Shown here one piece after another: positions 1 to 9,550 of a DNA stretch of 64,000 bases. A program made the position numbers and the translations under genes. The notes under the pieces are model-generated. The model saw only the letters and a program-made list of their open reading frames with translations, searched no databases and had not been told where the DNA came from. The first letter of the stretch is position 1, and each line of letters starts with the position of its first letter. The stretch comes from CAYYKD01 sp964471825 (lineage in GTDB: Bacteria > Spirochaetota > GWE2-31-10 > CAYYKD01): contig CAYYKD010000003.1 of NCBI GenBank assembly GCA_964471825.1, positions 62,001-126,000 of the forward strand, written 5' to 3'.

Positions 1-1152
1 GACGGAAATGTTGCAGTTTTAACGAATGAAACAATGGATTTTTATCATATAGATGGGAATAATATCGATTCAATATTTTTTAAGAATCCATCGTTAGATA
101 ATGGGACAGCATATTCACTGCAACTTGGAGGATTTCTCCCATCCTCGAACAATGCTGCTGTTTTTGAACACAACTATTATTATGAAAAAAATAACGCTGA
201 ACCTTATAGAGTAAAAACAATAAACCTAAAGTCTCAGGCTACCCATATTAACGGAAACTCAGTATTAAAAGATTTTACCGATATAAGGATCAGCCATGAT
301 GGTAGTGAGATCGCCCTAGAGCGAAATAGTGGCGATCTGCCCTCACTTTTGTTAAATACAACAACCGGAAAGGTTACAGAGATCGAAGGGAGTGTACGAT
401 ACGATGCAAAGGGGATGAGGGCGATTTCTAAATGGCTAATGACAGGTCCTCCCGGCAAACAAAAAAAATCAAATATAATGGAATACACCATCGGTAGTAA
501 AACATTTAGAGTTGCAGGTGGCGGGTGGCTTTTACCCGATCACAGTGTTGCCCAAAACCCAAACTGGTGGGGTGGAACCGAATGGACCCTATTTGACGAT
601 CAAGGTGAAGCTGTTAAAAAGATTTTGCATGATTGGGGATATGAACATGGACACGACTTCTCCCCTGATATGCAGAATATTCTATATAAAGCGGAACTTA
701 GACGATTCTCAGATGGAAAAAAGATAGGTTTTTTCTTTGACGGGCATCTGACAGGTCTTGGCAGATATAACCCATCAGGAACTAAAATAATGACGGCACT
801 TGCTACAGGGGAGATCAATGTATGGGGTGTTGATGGTAAACTTCAGAAATACCTACAAGCCCACCACTCTATGGCAAAAGGGATCGGCATCACAATGGAT
901 GACAGGGTAATGGTAAGTGTTGCTGAAGATAACAAGATAATTATCCGTAATTTCTCGACTGAAACTACTGCAACACTTCATTTTTTGAAGCCGAATGAGT
1001 ACATTCTCTTTACTGATAAAGGGCAATTTGATTATACAGGTGATAATGCTAAAAAAATAGAGCTTGTTTTCGATGGCGAGGTTGTTACTTCAAAGCATAA
1101 ACAGGCAAGAGTGAAAAATCTGTTAAAGTTGGTTATTAATGGGGGAAAATAG
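1..1152 (+). CDS. WD40-like beta-propeller protein, 3' portion (5' end outside window)
   Basis: The reading frame is open from the first base of the window (residues DGNVAVLTNET precede the first internal ATG at 34), so this is the C-terminal part of a longer protein. The visible ~380 residues contain beta-propeller-style repeats: short hydrophobic strands alternating with turns such as ISHDGSEIAL, FSPDMQNILY and YNPSGTKIMT, and a last blade ending near EYILFTDKGQFDY. That last motif resembles the closing segment of WD40 domains fused to caspase-like or other effector domains, but no effector is visible here. The molecular role is unknown. A restriction-modification pair follows after about 215 bases. 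Confident as a beta-propeller; the family is not resolved. Confidence 0.6.
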   Translation, partial: DGNVAVLTNETMDFYHIDGNNIDSIFFKNPSLDNGTAYSLQLGGFLPSSNNAAVFEHNYYYEKNNAEPYRVKTINLKSQATHINGNSVLKDFTDIRISHDGSEIALERNSGDLPSLLLNTTTGKVTEIEGSVRYDAKGMRAISKWLMTGPPGKQKKSNIMEYTIGSKTFRVAGGGWLLPDHSVAQNPNWWGGTEWTLFDDQGEAVKKILHDWGYEHGHDFSPDMQNILYKAELRRFSDGKKIGFFFDGHLTGLGRYNPSGTKIMTALATGEINVWGVDGKLQKYLQAHHSMAKGIGITMDDRVMVSVAEDNKIIIRNFSTETTATLHFLKPNEYILFTDKGQFDYTGDNAKKIELVFDGEVVTSKHKQARVKNLLKLVINGGK

Positions 1153-1299
1153 AGTTTTAATATAAGAAGATTGTTTATAAATTGAGGATGCGGGAAATTA
1201 TTTTGTGATATTTATGTTGCGGCATAATGCAGTTTTATAAGGAGATCCTAGCTGAAGTCGTTGATTTTTGAGAAATATTGAACCAGAGTCATGAATAAA

Positions 1300-1328
1300 T
1301 TGACATATATTCAAAAATAAATTAAATT
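1300..1328 (+). promoter_or_regulatory. Predicted sigma-70-type promoter of the methyltransferase gene
   Basis: TTGACA at 1300-1305 and TAAATT at 1323-1328 are separated by 17 bases, which would start transcription near 1335, about 33 bases before the methyltransferase ATG. Read directly from sequence; activity is inferred. Confidence 0.5.
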
Positions 1329-1367
1329 AAATCGACTTGAAAAATTATAATTTGGTGTAGAATAACT

Positions 1368-2636
1368 ATGGAAAAAAAATATAAAATAGCCAGTCTGTTT
1401 TCAGGTTGTGGCGGTCTTGATTTAGGTTTCATTCAAGCAGGATTTGAAGTCGTTTGGGCTAATGACTTTTTCAAAGAAGCTGTTGATACTTATAGATTAA
1501 ATATTGGTGATCATATAATTTATGGAGATATAACAAAAATTCCAAGTAATGAAATACCAGATAACTTTGATATACTTCTTGGGGGGTTTCCCTGTCAAGG
1601 GTTTTCCGTTGCTAACAATAAACGGAGTATGAATGACGAAAGGAACTTTTTATATAAAGAGCTTTTAAGGTTGTTAAGGGATAAAAAACCAAAATTTTTT
1701 GTTGCAGAGAATGTAAAGGGTTTACTGTCTATGCAGAATGGACAGGTTATTAATATGATAATTGAAGACTTTAGAAGTCTTGGTTATAAAGTAGACTATA
1801 GACTTCTAAAAGCTTCAGATTATGGAGTACCGCAACACAGAGAAAGGGTTGTGATAATTGGAAATCGATTGGGGTTAGAGAACCCATTACCGGAAATTAC
1901 TCACGGTTTATGTAATGATCTTTTCAGCACAACAATTCTACCATATGTAACAGTTAAGGATGCAGTAGGACATCTTGCAAATGTCAGAACTCGAGAAATA
2001 CCTTTTATGCTTGATGGTAAATTGATATATAATCATGTAGCGAGGACAAATGTACATGATGTATTTTGGGGTAGAAAATATAATGTTAACCAACATGAAA
2101 TTTGCGATTATTTGAAATATTGGAGAGCAAGAGCTAAAATATCAACAAAAAAAATTGATGAAATTTTTGGGTACGCACATACCGCAGGACATTGGTTTAG
2201 AAAAGATAATAATTCCGGGAGTATTCCTCAACCGAATGACTGGTGGGAGTTGAAAAAGATCTTAGGTTTTGATGATAAGTATGATTTAGCTGTTACCGAA
2301 TTTGTTCAAAAACAAATTCAGTTTGAACAATCATTAAGGATCAACAATTGGGAAATGCCAAGTGACACAATAACAGCCACAGGGCCTGAAATTCATCCAA
2401 ATCGAGAAAGGCGTATGTCTGTAAGGGAGTGTGCAATAATTCAGACTTTTCCTGATGATTTTATTTTCACGGGCAGTCTTGGAAATATGTACAAACAGAT
2501 AGGTAATGCTGTTCCGGTTTTGTTAGGAAAAAAAATAGCAGATAGAGTCAAAGAGGTATTAGATAGTTATGAGCATCACAGAAAATCAATTATCAGAGTT
2601 GAAAGTGCTCGAAGAGTTAGAGTACAAGTATCTTAA
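1368..2636 (+). CDS. DNA (cytosine-5-)-methyltransferase of a type II R-M system
   Basis: Transfers a methyl group from S-adenosylmethionine to C5 of cytosine in a recognition site, protecting host DNA from the partner nuclease. The m5C-methyltransferase motifs appear in order over 422 residues: motif I FSGCGGLDLGF near residue 10, catalytic motif IV GGFPCQGFS near residue 75, motif VI ENVKG near residue 113, motif VIII QHRERV near residue 155, and motif X with QIGNAVP near residue 380. Length is normal for the family. The last 68 bases overlap the next gene, a probable restriction endonuclease, in another frame. The region is very AT-rich, in keeping with transfer as a mobile R-M cassette. 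Target sequence cannot be read from the protein. Confidence 0.95.
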   Translation: MEKKYKIASLFSGCGGLDLGFIQAGFEVVWANDFFKEAVDTYRLNIGDHIIYGDITKIPSNEIPDNFDILLGGFPCQGFSVANNKRSMNDERNFLYKELLRLLRDKKPKFFVAENVKGLLSMQNGQVINMIIEDFRSLGYKVDYRLLKASDYGVPQHRERVVIIGNRLGLENPLPEITHGLCNDLFSTTILPYVTVKDAVGHLANVRTREIPFMLDGKLIYNHVARTNVHDVFWGRKYNVNQHEICDYLKYWRARAKISTKKIDEIFGYAHTAGHWFRKDNNSGSIPQPNDWWELKKILGFDDKYDLAVTEFVQKQIQFEQSLRINNWEMPSDTITATGPEIHPNRERRMSVRECAIIQTFPDDFIFTGSLGNMYKQIGNAVPVLLGKKIADRVKEVLDSYEHHRKSIIRVESARRVRVQVS

Positions 2637-3381
2637 AAAGTATTATCATTTTTTAAAGTTTGCTGAAGATGAGCTTTTATTTGGTTTTAAGACTAAGTAT
2701 AAAATCAAAAATGATTGGATCGAAAAATGGAGCCCCTCAGAAGAGGGGAAAGGCATATCAGATTTTGCAACAGGGGCAGAAAGAATTGTATATTCTCTAT
2801 TAAATGGAAAAGGGATTGGACAACCTAACTCTGCACCTATTGGGGCTGATCTTTTTTTCGAGGTTGAGGACGCGTTTATTCATATTGATCTAAAAACTGT
2901 TCAGACTCGAAATATTGGTGATTATACTCATGATATATTTGTTGGCAATAATCAGAATAGTTATAATGGTAAATTGGATGTAGGTGGAATAGAAAAAATT
3001 TATGATGAAGCTTGTCTACCTTTTTATTATACTTTAGAAGGTGGAGTCAAAAAACCATGCTTAACTTTTTTTATTACAATTCTATATGAAGAAATCAATC
3101 TAGACATATTAAATATAAATATATTATGTATGCCGAATGGAAAACTATATCCTATTTATGGGAAAAATGTACTAAAAGCGGGCAAAGTGTTATATCCTGA
3201 CGGCAATCCTAAAAGAGAGAGCCATACCAAAACGGTTAGGTATAAGTGGAGTGAAAATCAGGATTTTTTTTTATTAGATAATAAAAAGCGGATTATGGTT
3301 ACTTATTTCAATGAATCAATGTCTAAAGAGTTAAAAGATAGACTAACTATTATTAAAGGTTTATATGATAATCAATATTAG
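2569..3381 (+). CDS. Probable type II restriction endonuclease (PD-(D/E)XK fold)
   Basis: A 270-residue protein starting inside the end of the methyltransferase gene (68-base overlap, different frame), which suggests coupled expression. Residues about 90-110 contain PIGADLFFE followed by AFIHIDLKT, fitting the D...(D/E)XK pattern of the metal-binding active site of PD-(D/E)XK nucleases (Asp in GAD, Asp-Leu-Lys in HIDLKT). No other domain is evident. The nuclease assignment rests on this motif plus position behind a C5-methyltransferase; the subtype and cleavage site are not recognisable. Weak ribosome-binding sequence (AAAGAGG, about 14 bases upstream). Confidence 0.75.
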   Translation: MSITENQLSELKVLEELEYKYLKKYYHFLKFAEDELLFGFKTKYKIKNDWIEKWSPSEEGKGISDFATGAERIVYSLLNGKGIGQPNSAPIGADLFFEVEDAFIHIDLKTVQTRNIGDYTHDIFVGNNQNSYNGKLDVGGIEKIYDEACLPFYYTLEGGVKKPCLTFFITILYEEINLDILNINILCMPNGKLYPIYGKNVLKAGKVLYPDGNPKRESHTKTVRYKWSENQDFFLLDNKKRIMVTYFNESMSKELKDRLTIIKGLYDNQY

Positions 3382-3437
3382 TTGGGGATTATATTTATTG
3401 GATTTAGAATTGTACTATCAAAGTTGAGGTAAGGCTA

Positions 3438-3912
3438 ATGGCTAATATTTCAAAAGTGAATAAAGCAAAAGTTGAGGTTGAATATCTGGGGGAGGCTGTC
3501 CACTAAGTCGGTTTATAAACGATTTTTACTCGTTTTACGCCGGCAATTAACCGGTACAAATAAAAATTTCTCGACTTAATGGACAGCCCCATCTTTGGTA
3601 TTTAAGCTCGATAGGAAGTTTGGTGGCGTTGATAAGTTCTATAATACAAACGGTCAGGCCTTATTTGATAATAAGTTGCCCTATCTTATTATATATGATG
3701 CAAGGGTTATATTAATATTTGATTATGCACAAAAAGAGGTTTATCACATCAACAGTCCGGGAACCTCAACTATATACAATGTTTCAATTGAAAATGGGTT
3801 GATAACATATACAGATAGTGATAAAAAACCATTCAAGATTGACATGACAAAAGTAAATCTTGAGAAAGGGTACGGGAAAGTGAGTAACGGCAGATTTCCC
3901 GGTGCTGTCTGA
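3438..3912 (+). pseudogene. Small gene probably interrupted by an inverted-repeat element
   Basis: An ATG at 3438 opens a frame encoding MANISKVNKAKVEVEYLG, which reads into the inverted-repeat element at 3491-3590 and stops at 3506. Beyond the element, a frame open from 3580 (first usable start TTG at 3595) encodes about 105 residues rich in beta-strand pattern (LPYLIIYDARVILIFDY, EVYHINSPG) and ends at 3912. The right-hand frame has no start or ribosome-binding site of its own outside the element. The simplest reading is a single gene split by insertion, but the two parts could be unrelated. Product unknown; the right part resembles an adhesin- or propeller-like strand-rich domain only in general composition. 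Confidence 0.4.
3491..3590. repeat. About 100-bp MITE/REP-like element with terminal inverted repeats
   Basis: The left end GGAGGCTGTCCACTAAGTCG (3491-3510) is matched in inverted orientation by TCGACTTAATGGACAGCCCC (3571-3590), with one internal mismatch in the core. The interior holds small palindromes (GTTTATAAAC; CCGGCAATTAACCGG-like). It is too short to encode a transposase, so it would be non-autonomous. The GGCTGTCC end resembles the GGTTGTCC repeats at 35801, 42231, 45746 and 56746. Confidence 0.65.
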
Positions 3913-3919
3913 GTCAATA

Positions 3920-3966
3920 TTTACAAACTCTCTTTTTAAACCCATCTTTTACAAAACTTTTGTAAA
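3920..3966. promoter_or_regulatory. Palindrome TTTACAAAA-C-TTTTGTAAA with an extra half-site
   Basis: A perfect 9-base inverted repeat around one central base lies at 3948-3966, and a further TTTACAAAC half-site lies at 3920-3928. There is no T-run behind the palindrome, so it does not look like a terminator. It sits about 80 bases upstream of the predicted promoter of the giant cyclase gene and could be an operator; this is inference. Confidence 0.3.
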
Positions 3967-4048
3967 CTCGTCCAGGTGATAAAAAATCAAGCATGTCATA
4001 AAATTTCATTAACTAAAATTACAGGTCATTAATTTGTAGAAAAAGTTG

Positions 4049-4077
4049 TTGTTGATTAAAAATTTATACTTTATAAT
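4049..4077 (+). promoter_or_regulatory. Predicted promoter of the kinase-cyclase gene
   Basis: TTGTTG (4049-4054), a 17-base spacer and a perfect TATAAT (4072-4077) would start transcription near 4084, leaving a 32-base leader before the ATG at 4116. Confidence 0.5.
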
Positions 4078-4115
4078 CTTAACTACGGTTTCAAAAAATG
4101 AGTTCAGGAGTCAAA

Positions 4116-7100
4116 ATGTCTGTTGATTCAAATAAAAACACTATACCACAAAATCTGCTTGTTAAAATATCAAGCATTCACAATATAAAAAACATCTCAT
4201 TTCATTATCATGAGCCGTTTAGTTCATTTTATAGAGGGATTGACTCAAAAGGAGCCGATATTGAGATCAAGGTGCTTCATAGAAGCGCATTATCTCGTCG
4301 GCTTGGGGATAATCTTAACTTTAGATCAGAGCTTTCAATAATTGGTGGACTCACACTTGCAGGAGTTAAAGAAAGCATATTTAATGAGTTTGATGGTTAC
4401 TATTATTTTATATCAAAAGAGATAGAAGAAAGAAACCTTGATAATTATCTATCGGAGAATACGCCGGCTATCGATATTTTATTAGATCTATTTATAAAGA
4501 TATGTAGAAGTGTAGAAAATCTTCATTTAAATGGAATCGTCCATCGTGGGATCACTCTTGATAATATATTACTCTACAAAAACGACAATAGTTATGGCGT
4601 AAAAATAACCGATTATAGTGTGAGTTATATCAAGGATTATCATAGTTTAACACAAAACAAAGAGGATGCGTTAAAACAGTTTGCTTTTATGTCGCCTGAG
4701 CAGATTAAATTGGGGAAGGGTGTTGATATCTCAATCGATGAGCGATGCGATATCTATGCTCTTGGCGTTGTTCTGTATCGAATGTTGACCGGTAGTTTTC
4801 CATTTACTGACGATGAGCCTGCAAGATTGTTACAAAAACAGATCTCTGATCCGGTTTTGTCCCCTGACAAGCTAAATAGGGAACTAACTGATGAGTTAAG
4901 TAAAATCGTTATAAAACTCTTAGAAAAGGATGCTGAAAATCGGTATCAATCAGTTGACGGGCTTGTTAAGGATATTGAAAAGATTTTAAATGAAGAAAAA
5001 AACTTTGAGCTTGGTTTAGAGGATAAGTTTGTAAAACTTGAATACCGTACACGGCTAATCGGGCGGGATCATGAGATCGGTGAACTCACAAGATACTATA
5101 ATAATACTCTTGATGGAACAGGGAGCATCGTAAATATAAGCGGTGTTGCCGGTGCCGGTAAAACACGACTTGCAACAGAGTTAGCCGATAAGATAAAGAT
5201 CGATGAAAAAAATCTATTAGCCGGTAAATTTTTTACAGGTGCTAATAAAGAACCCTATGGTCCCTTTAAAGAGGCGATCGAAAGGTATATCGAGATATTT
5301 GAAAACTATGATGATGCGAAAAAAGAGAGTATCAGAAACACTCTTCTTGGAAAAATCGGCAGCTCAGGAAGGATACTGCTTGATTTTAACGAAAAAATCG
5401 AGGTGCTGATAGGAGATGATCATCCTGCTATAGAAAAACTTGACAGTAAAGACAAGGAGGACTCACGATACAGAAGTTTTGTGGGAAACTTTATATTCTA
5501 CCTTGCAGAAGCAGAGAAAACTCTTGTATTAATGCTTGATGACTGGCAATGGTGCGATGAGGCATCCTTAAAACTCCTTGAAGATATGATCTACAGTATA
5601 GCTAACTCCTATTTATTGATAATAAACACTTACAGAAAAGAAGAGGTGGATGCCGAACATTCATTCTATAAGTTTATAACTTACTCTGTTTCAGAAGAGT
5701 TGCCGCTTAGCGAGATACGCTTGGAGCTTTTTGACAAAAAACGGCTGACAAGTTTTGTCGCCGCACTTTTAAGAGTGGACGAGTCGGTCAATCCCGTTGG
5801 TGAGCTTGCCGGCTACATTTTATCGTACAGTGAAGGGAACCCTTTTTTTTCGCTTGAGGTTTTGAGACGGCTTATCGATGAAGAGTATCTTTTGTTTGAT
5901 CAAAGTCAACGGGACTGGAAGATAAACGGAGCCCTGCATGATATCGATATGCCAAAAGATATTATCGGTGCGGTATTGAAACGGCTTGAAAAACTGGGAG
6001 CCGGGGAGCTTGAGATATTGTCAATTGCGGCGATGATCGGGAGGAAGTTTGATATAGAGTTGATCTTTGAGCTACTCGCAGATGGGAAGCACTACACCAA
6101 AGAGAGCATAGTGAGGATCATCAATAACGCTCTTAAGATACAGCTTCTAAATATGGACAGAGAGGACAAAGAGGGCCGCCGTTATCTTTTTGTGCATGAC
6201 AGGATAAAAGAAGCGTGTCTTGAGCGGATACCGGAAAAAACACAGATAGCATATCACAAAACAATCGCAGCAACCCTTGAAAAAAACCACGCCAAAGAGA
6301 GTGGCTACCTTTTTGATATCGCCCATCATTATATAGAAGCAAAAGATGATGATAAAATAGTTGAATGGGCATATAAAGCGGGATGCTCTGCCAAAGAAAA
6401 CTATGCAAATGAACAGGCGATAGGGTATTTTGAAAAAGTTTTGGGGATAGTGGAGAGATGGATTGATAAAAACGAAAGAAAAGCAGAATGGACTGATAAG
6501 AAAAAAACTATTTTACAATCTATATCAGAAATTTATTTAACTATCGGAGAAAATGATAAAGCAATCGAGATACTGGAGCAAAAGTTATTGCCATTAGAAG
6601 CTGATAATTTTGAAAAGTCTATTGTTTATAGAAGTATTTGCACCGCGTATTACAAAAAAGGGGACTGGGGCAATACTGAAAAGTATGGAGCTATTGGGTT
6701 AAAATTGCTTGGTGAAAAACTGCCAACTAAAAAGATATGGATCATTATTTCCTTAATAAAAGAATTGATTGTTAATCTATTTGTTTCAAGATTTTATAAA
6801 GGTAAAAAACACACAAAAAACTTGGATTATCATAAAAATCTTGCATGGTTTTACTACCCGCTGTCTTGGCATTATACTTATTGTGATACATTGAAATTCA
6901 TAAGAACTATACTTCGACTTTCTAATTACTGTTATTTAAACATAGGTAAGTCCGAAGAATTAGCAATGGCTATAGGTGCATCTGCTGGCGTTTTTATGGT
7001 ATTGGGTCTCTTTCAGAAATCAGAAATATTACAAATTGATTCTATGGAAATGCACAATAAGCTTAACACACGTTGGGGTATTGCACAAATACATCAATTT

Positions 7101-9491
7101 ATCGGGTATAATATGGAGTGGGCTGGAAATTATAGTAAAGCAGAAAAAGCGTATAGAAAAAGCATTGAAATCTTTGATGAACTTGGTGATAGTAATGAGC
7201 TTGGAAAAAGCTTTGCTGCCCTTGCCCATATTTTGATATTAAAATCTGCTAATGCAGAGGGAACCTACTATAACGAGAAATATGAAGCGATCAGCAAAAA
7301 AGCAAAAGATATGTATGGTATTAAAGCTGTAGATGTTGGAAATTTAGTAATTTCTACTGAACTTGGAGACTTTGAATCGGCTGAAAAATATGGCATAGAT
7401 GCGTTACAATTCCTAAAAAGTCAAAAGGAACTTAACGAATACACCTATTGTACCTCTAACACTGAGATGGCAATGCTCTATCTTGAGAAAGGGGAACTTG
7501 AAAAAGCACAGGAGCATATCGATATTGCGTGGGAACTCTATGCAAAAAACAGTTTCTTGAAGCATTACTCTGTAAATATCTTCAATTACTTAGCAGAGAT
7601 AAACTATGCATTTATTACCCAAAAAGAGCAACTCTCAAAAAACTGGTTGGGATTGTTAAAAAAACAAACTCTTAGAGCATTAAAAGAAACCAAAAGATGG
7701 GCAGCTCATTATGGGGGTGCATTACGGATAAGAGCCAAATATCTTGCGCTTGTCGGTAAAAACAGCAAGGCAGACAAATACTTTAGGGCAAGCATCGTAC
7801 ACACGGCAAAAATCGGACGCCGTTATGAAGAAGCTAAAAGCCGTTATGAGTATGGGTTATTCTTAAAAAAACTCTCGGAGCAAGACAGGATAAGCGTTAA
7901 AAAGTCTAAAGAGTATCGCAAAGATGCCATAACAGAGTTAGAAAAAAGCTACACCATCTGCAAGGAGATCGGTGCTAAACAATATTTTAAACGGTGTACA
8001 GAGGCACTTGGGGGAAGGGTTGAGCGGGAAGCATCTAATGCGGGTGAGGATATGCATACTGCTATGAAGTTTAAGGATATCCTAAAAATCCAGTCCTCCA
8101 TACAGGAAGCATCCACAGTTGAAGAGGTGATCGAGGAGTTTGCACAGACCTTTATAAAAAGCACATTCTCTGAAAGGGTTGCTATCTTTCTTACAGACTC
8201 AACCTCCGATAAACTCCGGTTTGTCAAAGGGATCGGCTTTACAGGTGCAAAAGATATCCCGTCGCAGATTATCGATACTGTTTCCTCCGGGCAGATGCCC
8301 CTTATCTCAAACAATCTTCGGGAGAGTCGCTCATTTCAGTCAAAATACTTTGGTGGCTTTGAGTCAAAACACTTTGATCCACTCCCCAAATCCCTCATGG
8401 CTGCACCGGTTGTTATCAAGGACTGGAATAAAACAATGGGAGTTATCTATATGGACTCCCACGCCACAGCTAACCTTTACACCGAAAAAGAGCAGGAAGA
8501 TACCATCGAGCCGTTGGTTGCCTCAATTGCCGGATTATACAAAAAAGAGCGGATTAGTGCCTATTCAAACAAGGTTATGAATAACAGGATGGTAGAATGG
8601 ATTGTTGACCATGGAAACGATCCGTCTAAAATGACCTCTGTCAATCAAAACAACGCGGTAATGTTTACCGACATCAGAAGATTCACAGACCTTAGTGAAA
8701 AAATCGGTGATCCTGAAAAACTAACCGGTTTTTTAAACGCCTATTTTGAAGCAGTCTCTATGCCGATCTTTGAACTTGAAGACAAAAACTCTGCCCACAT
8801 AGATAAATATATCGGTGATGCAATGATGATCCTTTTTGATGATCCGCAAATCGCACTCTCAACAGCAGTTAAAATGCGTTCACAGGTTCATCTTTTCAAC
8901 ACCCAACGGGATAAGTTTTTAAAAAATGATTTTAAGTTTTATGATCCGGTTGATATGGGGGTAGGGCTTGCGTTTGGTCCTGTAACACTCGGTACTATGG
9001 GAACACCGCATTATCTGGATTTTACCTCGATTGGGGACACTGTAAATGTTGCATCCCGTATTGAGGGGGTAACCAAAGAATACCACGCTCCACTTATCAT
9101 AAATGATGAACTGTATAACAATATTGATAAAAACCTCTTCAACCTTCGGCTAATCGATAAGATCCGCGTCAAAGGGAAAGAAAAGCCGGTTAGCATATAT
9201 GAAGAGTTTAGCTCCAATAGCCCTCCGGTTAGGGATTTTAAGAATGCCGTTATGGATAGATACAACGAGCTGCAAGCGATCTATTTTTCAGGGAAAGATC
9301 TTGATAGCGGGATAAAACTTGCAGATGAACTCCTGGAATCAGCAAAAAAACTTGTGATCAAGCACAATCTCGGAACAGACTCACCGGCAGACTTTGTACC
9401 GTTTATCTACAAAGAACGGATGATCGAGTTACAAAACAATACGCATCTTTTAGAAAAGTGGGATGGTGTCTTTACATTTATGAAGAAGTAG
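4116..9491 (+). CDS. Giant fusion: protein-kinase-like, AAA ATPase, TPR, GAF and class III adenylate/guanylate cyclase
   Basis: About 1791 residues. The start at 4116 is preferred over an ATG at 4098 because AGGAG lies five bases before it. Domains in order: a kinase-like domain (about 20-295) with the VAIK-type lysine (IEIKVL), MSPEQ and DIYALGV, but HRG at 143-145 in place of HRD and DYS in place of DFG; a predicted ATPase (about 315-690) with Walker A GVAGAGKTR (Lys349) and Walker B LMLDD (Asp475); a TPR-rich region (about 720-1290); a GAF domain (about 1315-1480); and a C-terminal cyclase with metal aspartates in FTDIRRF (Asp1519) and YIGDAMM (Asp1568) plus SIGDTVNVASR. The cyclase looks active; the kinase lacks its catalytic base and may be a regulatory pseudokinase. 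Such kinase-ATPase-cyclase fusions are known as signal integrators. Monocistronic; product cAMP or cGMP not decided. Confidence 0.93.
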   Translation: MSVDSNKNTIPQNLLVKISSIHNIKNISFHYHEPFSSFYRGIDSKGADIEIKVLHRSALSRRLGDNLNFRSELSIIGGLTLAGVKESIFNEFDGYYYFISKEIEERNLDNYLSENTPAIDILLDLFIKICRSVENLHLNGIVHRGITLDNILLYKNDNSYGVKITDYSVSYIKDYHSLTQNKEDALKQFAFMSPEQIKLGKGVDISIDERCDIYALGVVLYRMLTGSFPFTDDEPARLLQKQISDPVLSPDKLNRELTDELSKIVIKLLEKDAENRYQSVDGLVKDIEKILNEEKNFELGLEDKFVKLEYRTRLIGRDHEIGELTRYYNNTLDGTGSIVNISGVAGAGKTRLATELADKIKIDEKNLLAGKFFTGANKEPYGPFKEAIERYIEIFENYDDAKKESIRNTLLGKIGSSGRILLDFNEKIEVLIGDDHPAIEKLDSKDKEDSRYRSFVGNFIFYLAEAEKTLVLMLDDWQWCDEASLKLLEDMIYSIANSYLLIINTYRKEEVDAEHSFYKFITYSVSEELPLSEIRLELFDKKRLTSFVAALLRVDESVNPVGELAGYILSYSEGNPFFSLEVLRRLIDEEYLLFDQSQRDWKINGALHDIDMPKDIIGAVLKRLEKLGAGELEILSIAAMIGRKFDIELIFELLADGKHYTKESIVRIINNALKIQLLNMDREDKEGRRYLFVHDRIKEACLERIPEKTQIAYHKTIAATLEKNHAKESGYLFDIAHHYIEAKDDDKIVEWAYKAGCSAKENYANEQAIGYFEKVLGIVERWIDKNERKAEWTDKKKTILQSISEIYLTIGENDKAIEILEQKLLPLEADNFEKSIVYRSICTAYYKKGDWGNTEKYGAIGLKLLGEKLPTKKIWIIISLIKELIVNLFVSRFYKGKKHTKNLDYHKNLAWFYYPLSWHYTYCDTLKFIRTILRLSNYCYLNIGKSEELAMAIGASAGVFMVLGLFQKSEILQIDSMEMHNKLNTRWGIAQIHQFIGYNMEWAGNYSKAEKAYRKSIEIFDELGDSNELGKSFAALAHILILKSANAEGTYYNEKYEAISKKAKDMYGIKAVDVGNLVISTELGDFESAEKYGIDALQFLKSQKELNEYTYCTSNTEMAMLYLEKGELEKAQEHIDIAWELYAKNSFLKHYSVNIFNYLAEINYAFITQKEQLSKNWLGLLKKQTLRALKETKRWAAHYGGALRIRAKYLALVGKNSKADKYFRASIVHTAKIGRRYEEAKSRYEYGLFLKKLSEQDRISVKKSKEYRKDAITELEKSYTICKEIGAKQYFKRCTEALGGRVEREASNAGEDMHTAMKFKDILKIQSSIQEASTVEEVIEEFAQTFIKSTFSERVAIFLTDSTSDKLRFVKGIGFTGAKDIPSQIIDTVSSGQMPLISNNLRESRSFQSKYFGGFESKHFDPLPKSLMAAPVVIKDWNKTMGVIYMDSHATANLYTEKEQEDTIEPLVASIAGLYKKERISAYSNKVMNNRMVEWIVDHGNDPSKMTSVNQNNAVMFTDIRRFTDLSEKIGDPEKLTGFLNAYFEAVSMPIFELEDKNSAHIDKYIGDAMMILFDDPQIALSTAVKMRSQVHLFNTQRDKFLKNDFKFYDPVDMGVGLAFGPVTLGTMGTPHYLDFTSIGDTVNVASRIEGVTKEYHAPLIINDELYNNIDKNLFNLRLIDKIRVKGKEKPVSIYEEFSSNSPPVRDFKNAVMDRYNELQAIYFSGKDLDSGIKLADELLESAKKLVIKHNLGTDSPADFVPFIYKERMIELQNNTHLLEKWDGVFTFMKK

Positions 9492-9550
9492 TTGAGGGTG
9501 TATGACGACTACTAAACCATTCAACCACTAAACTATTCAATTATCATAAG

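Noticed and set aside
6133..6408. Antisense and alternative-frame ORFs over the long genes (for example 6133-6408, 7949-8314, 38965-39480, 40555-40908)
   Set aside because: They overlap strongly supported genes, show no recognisable domains and have compositions expected of shadow frames.
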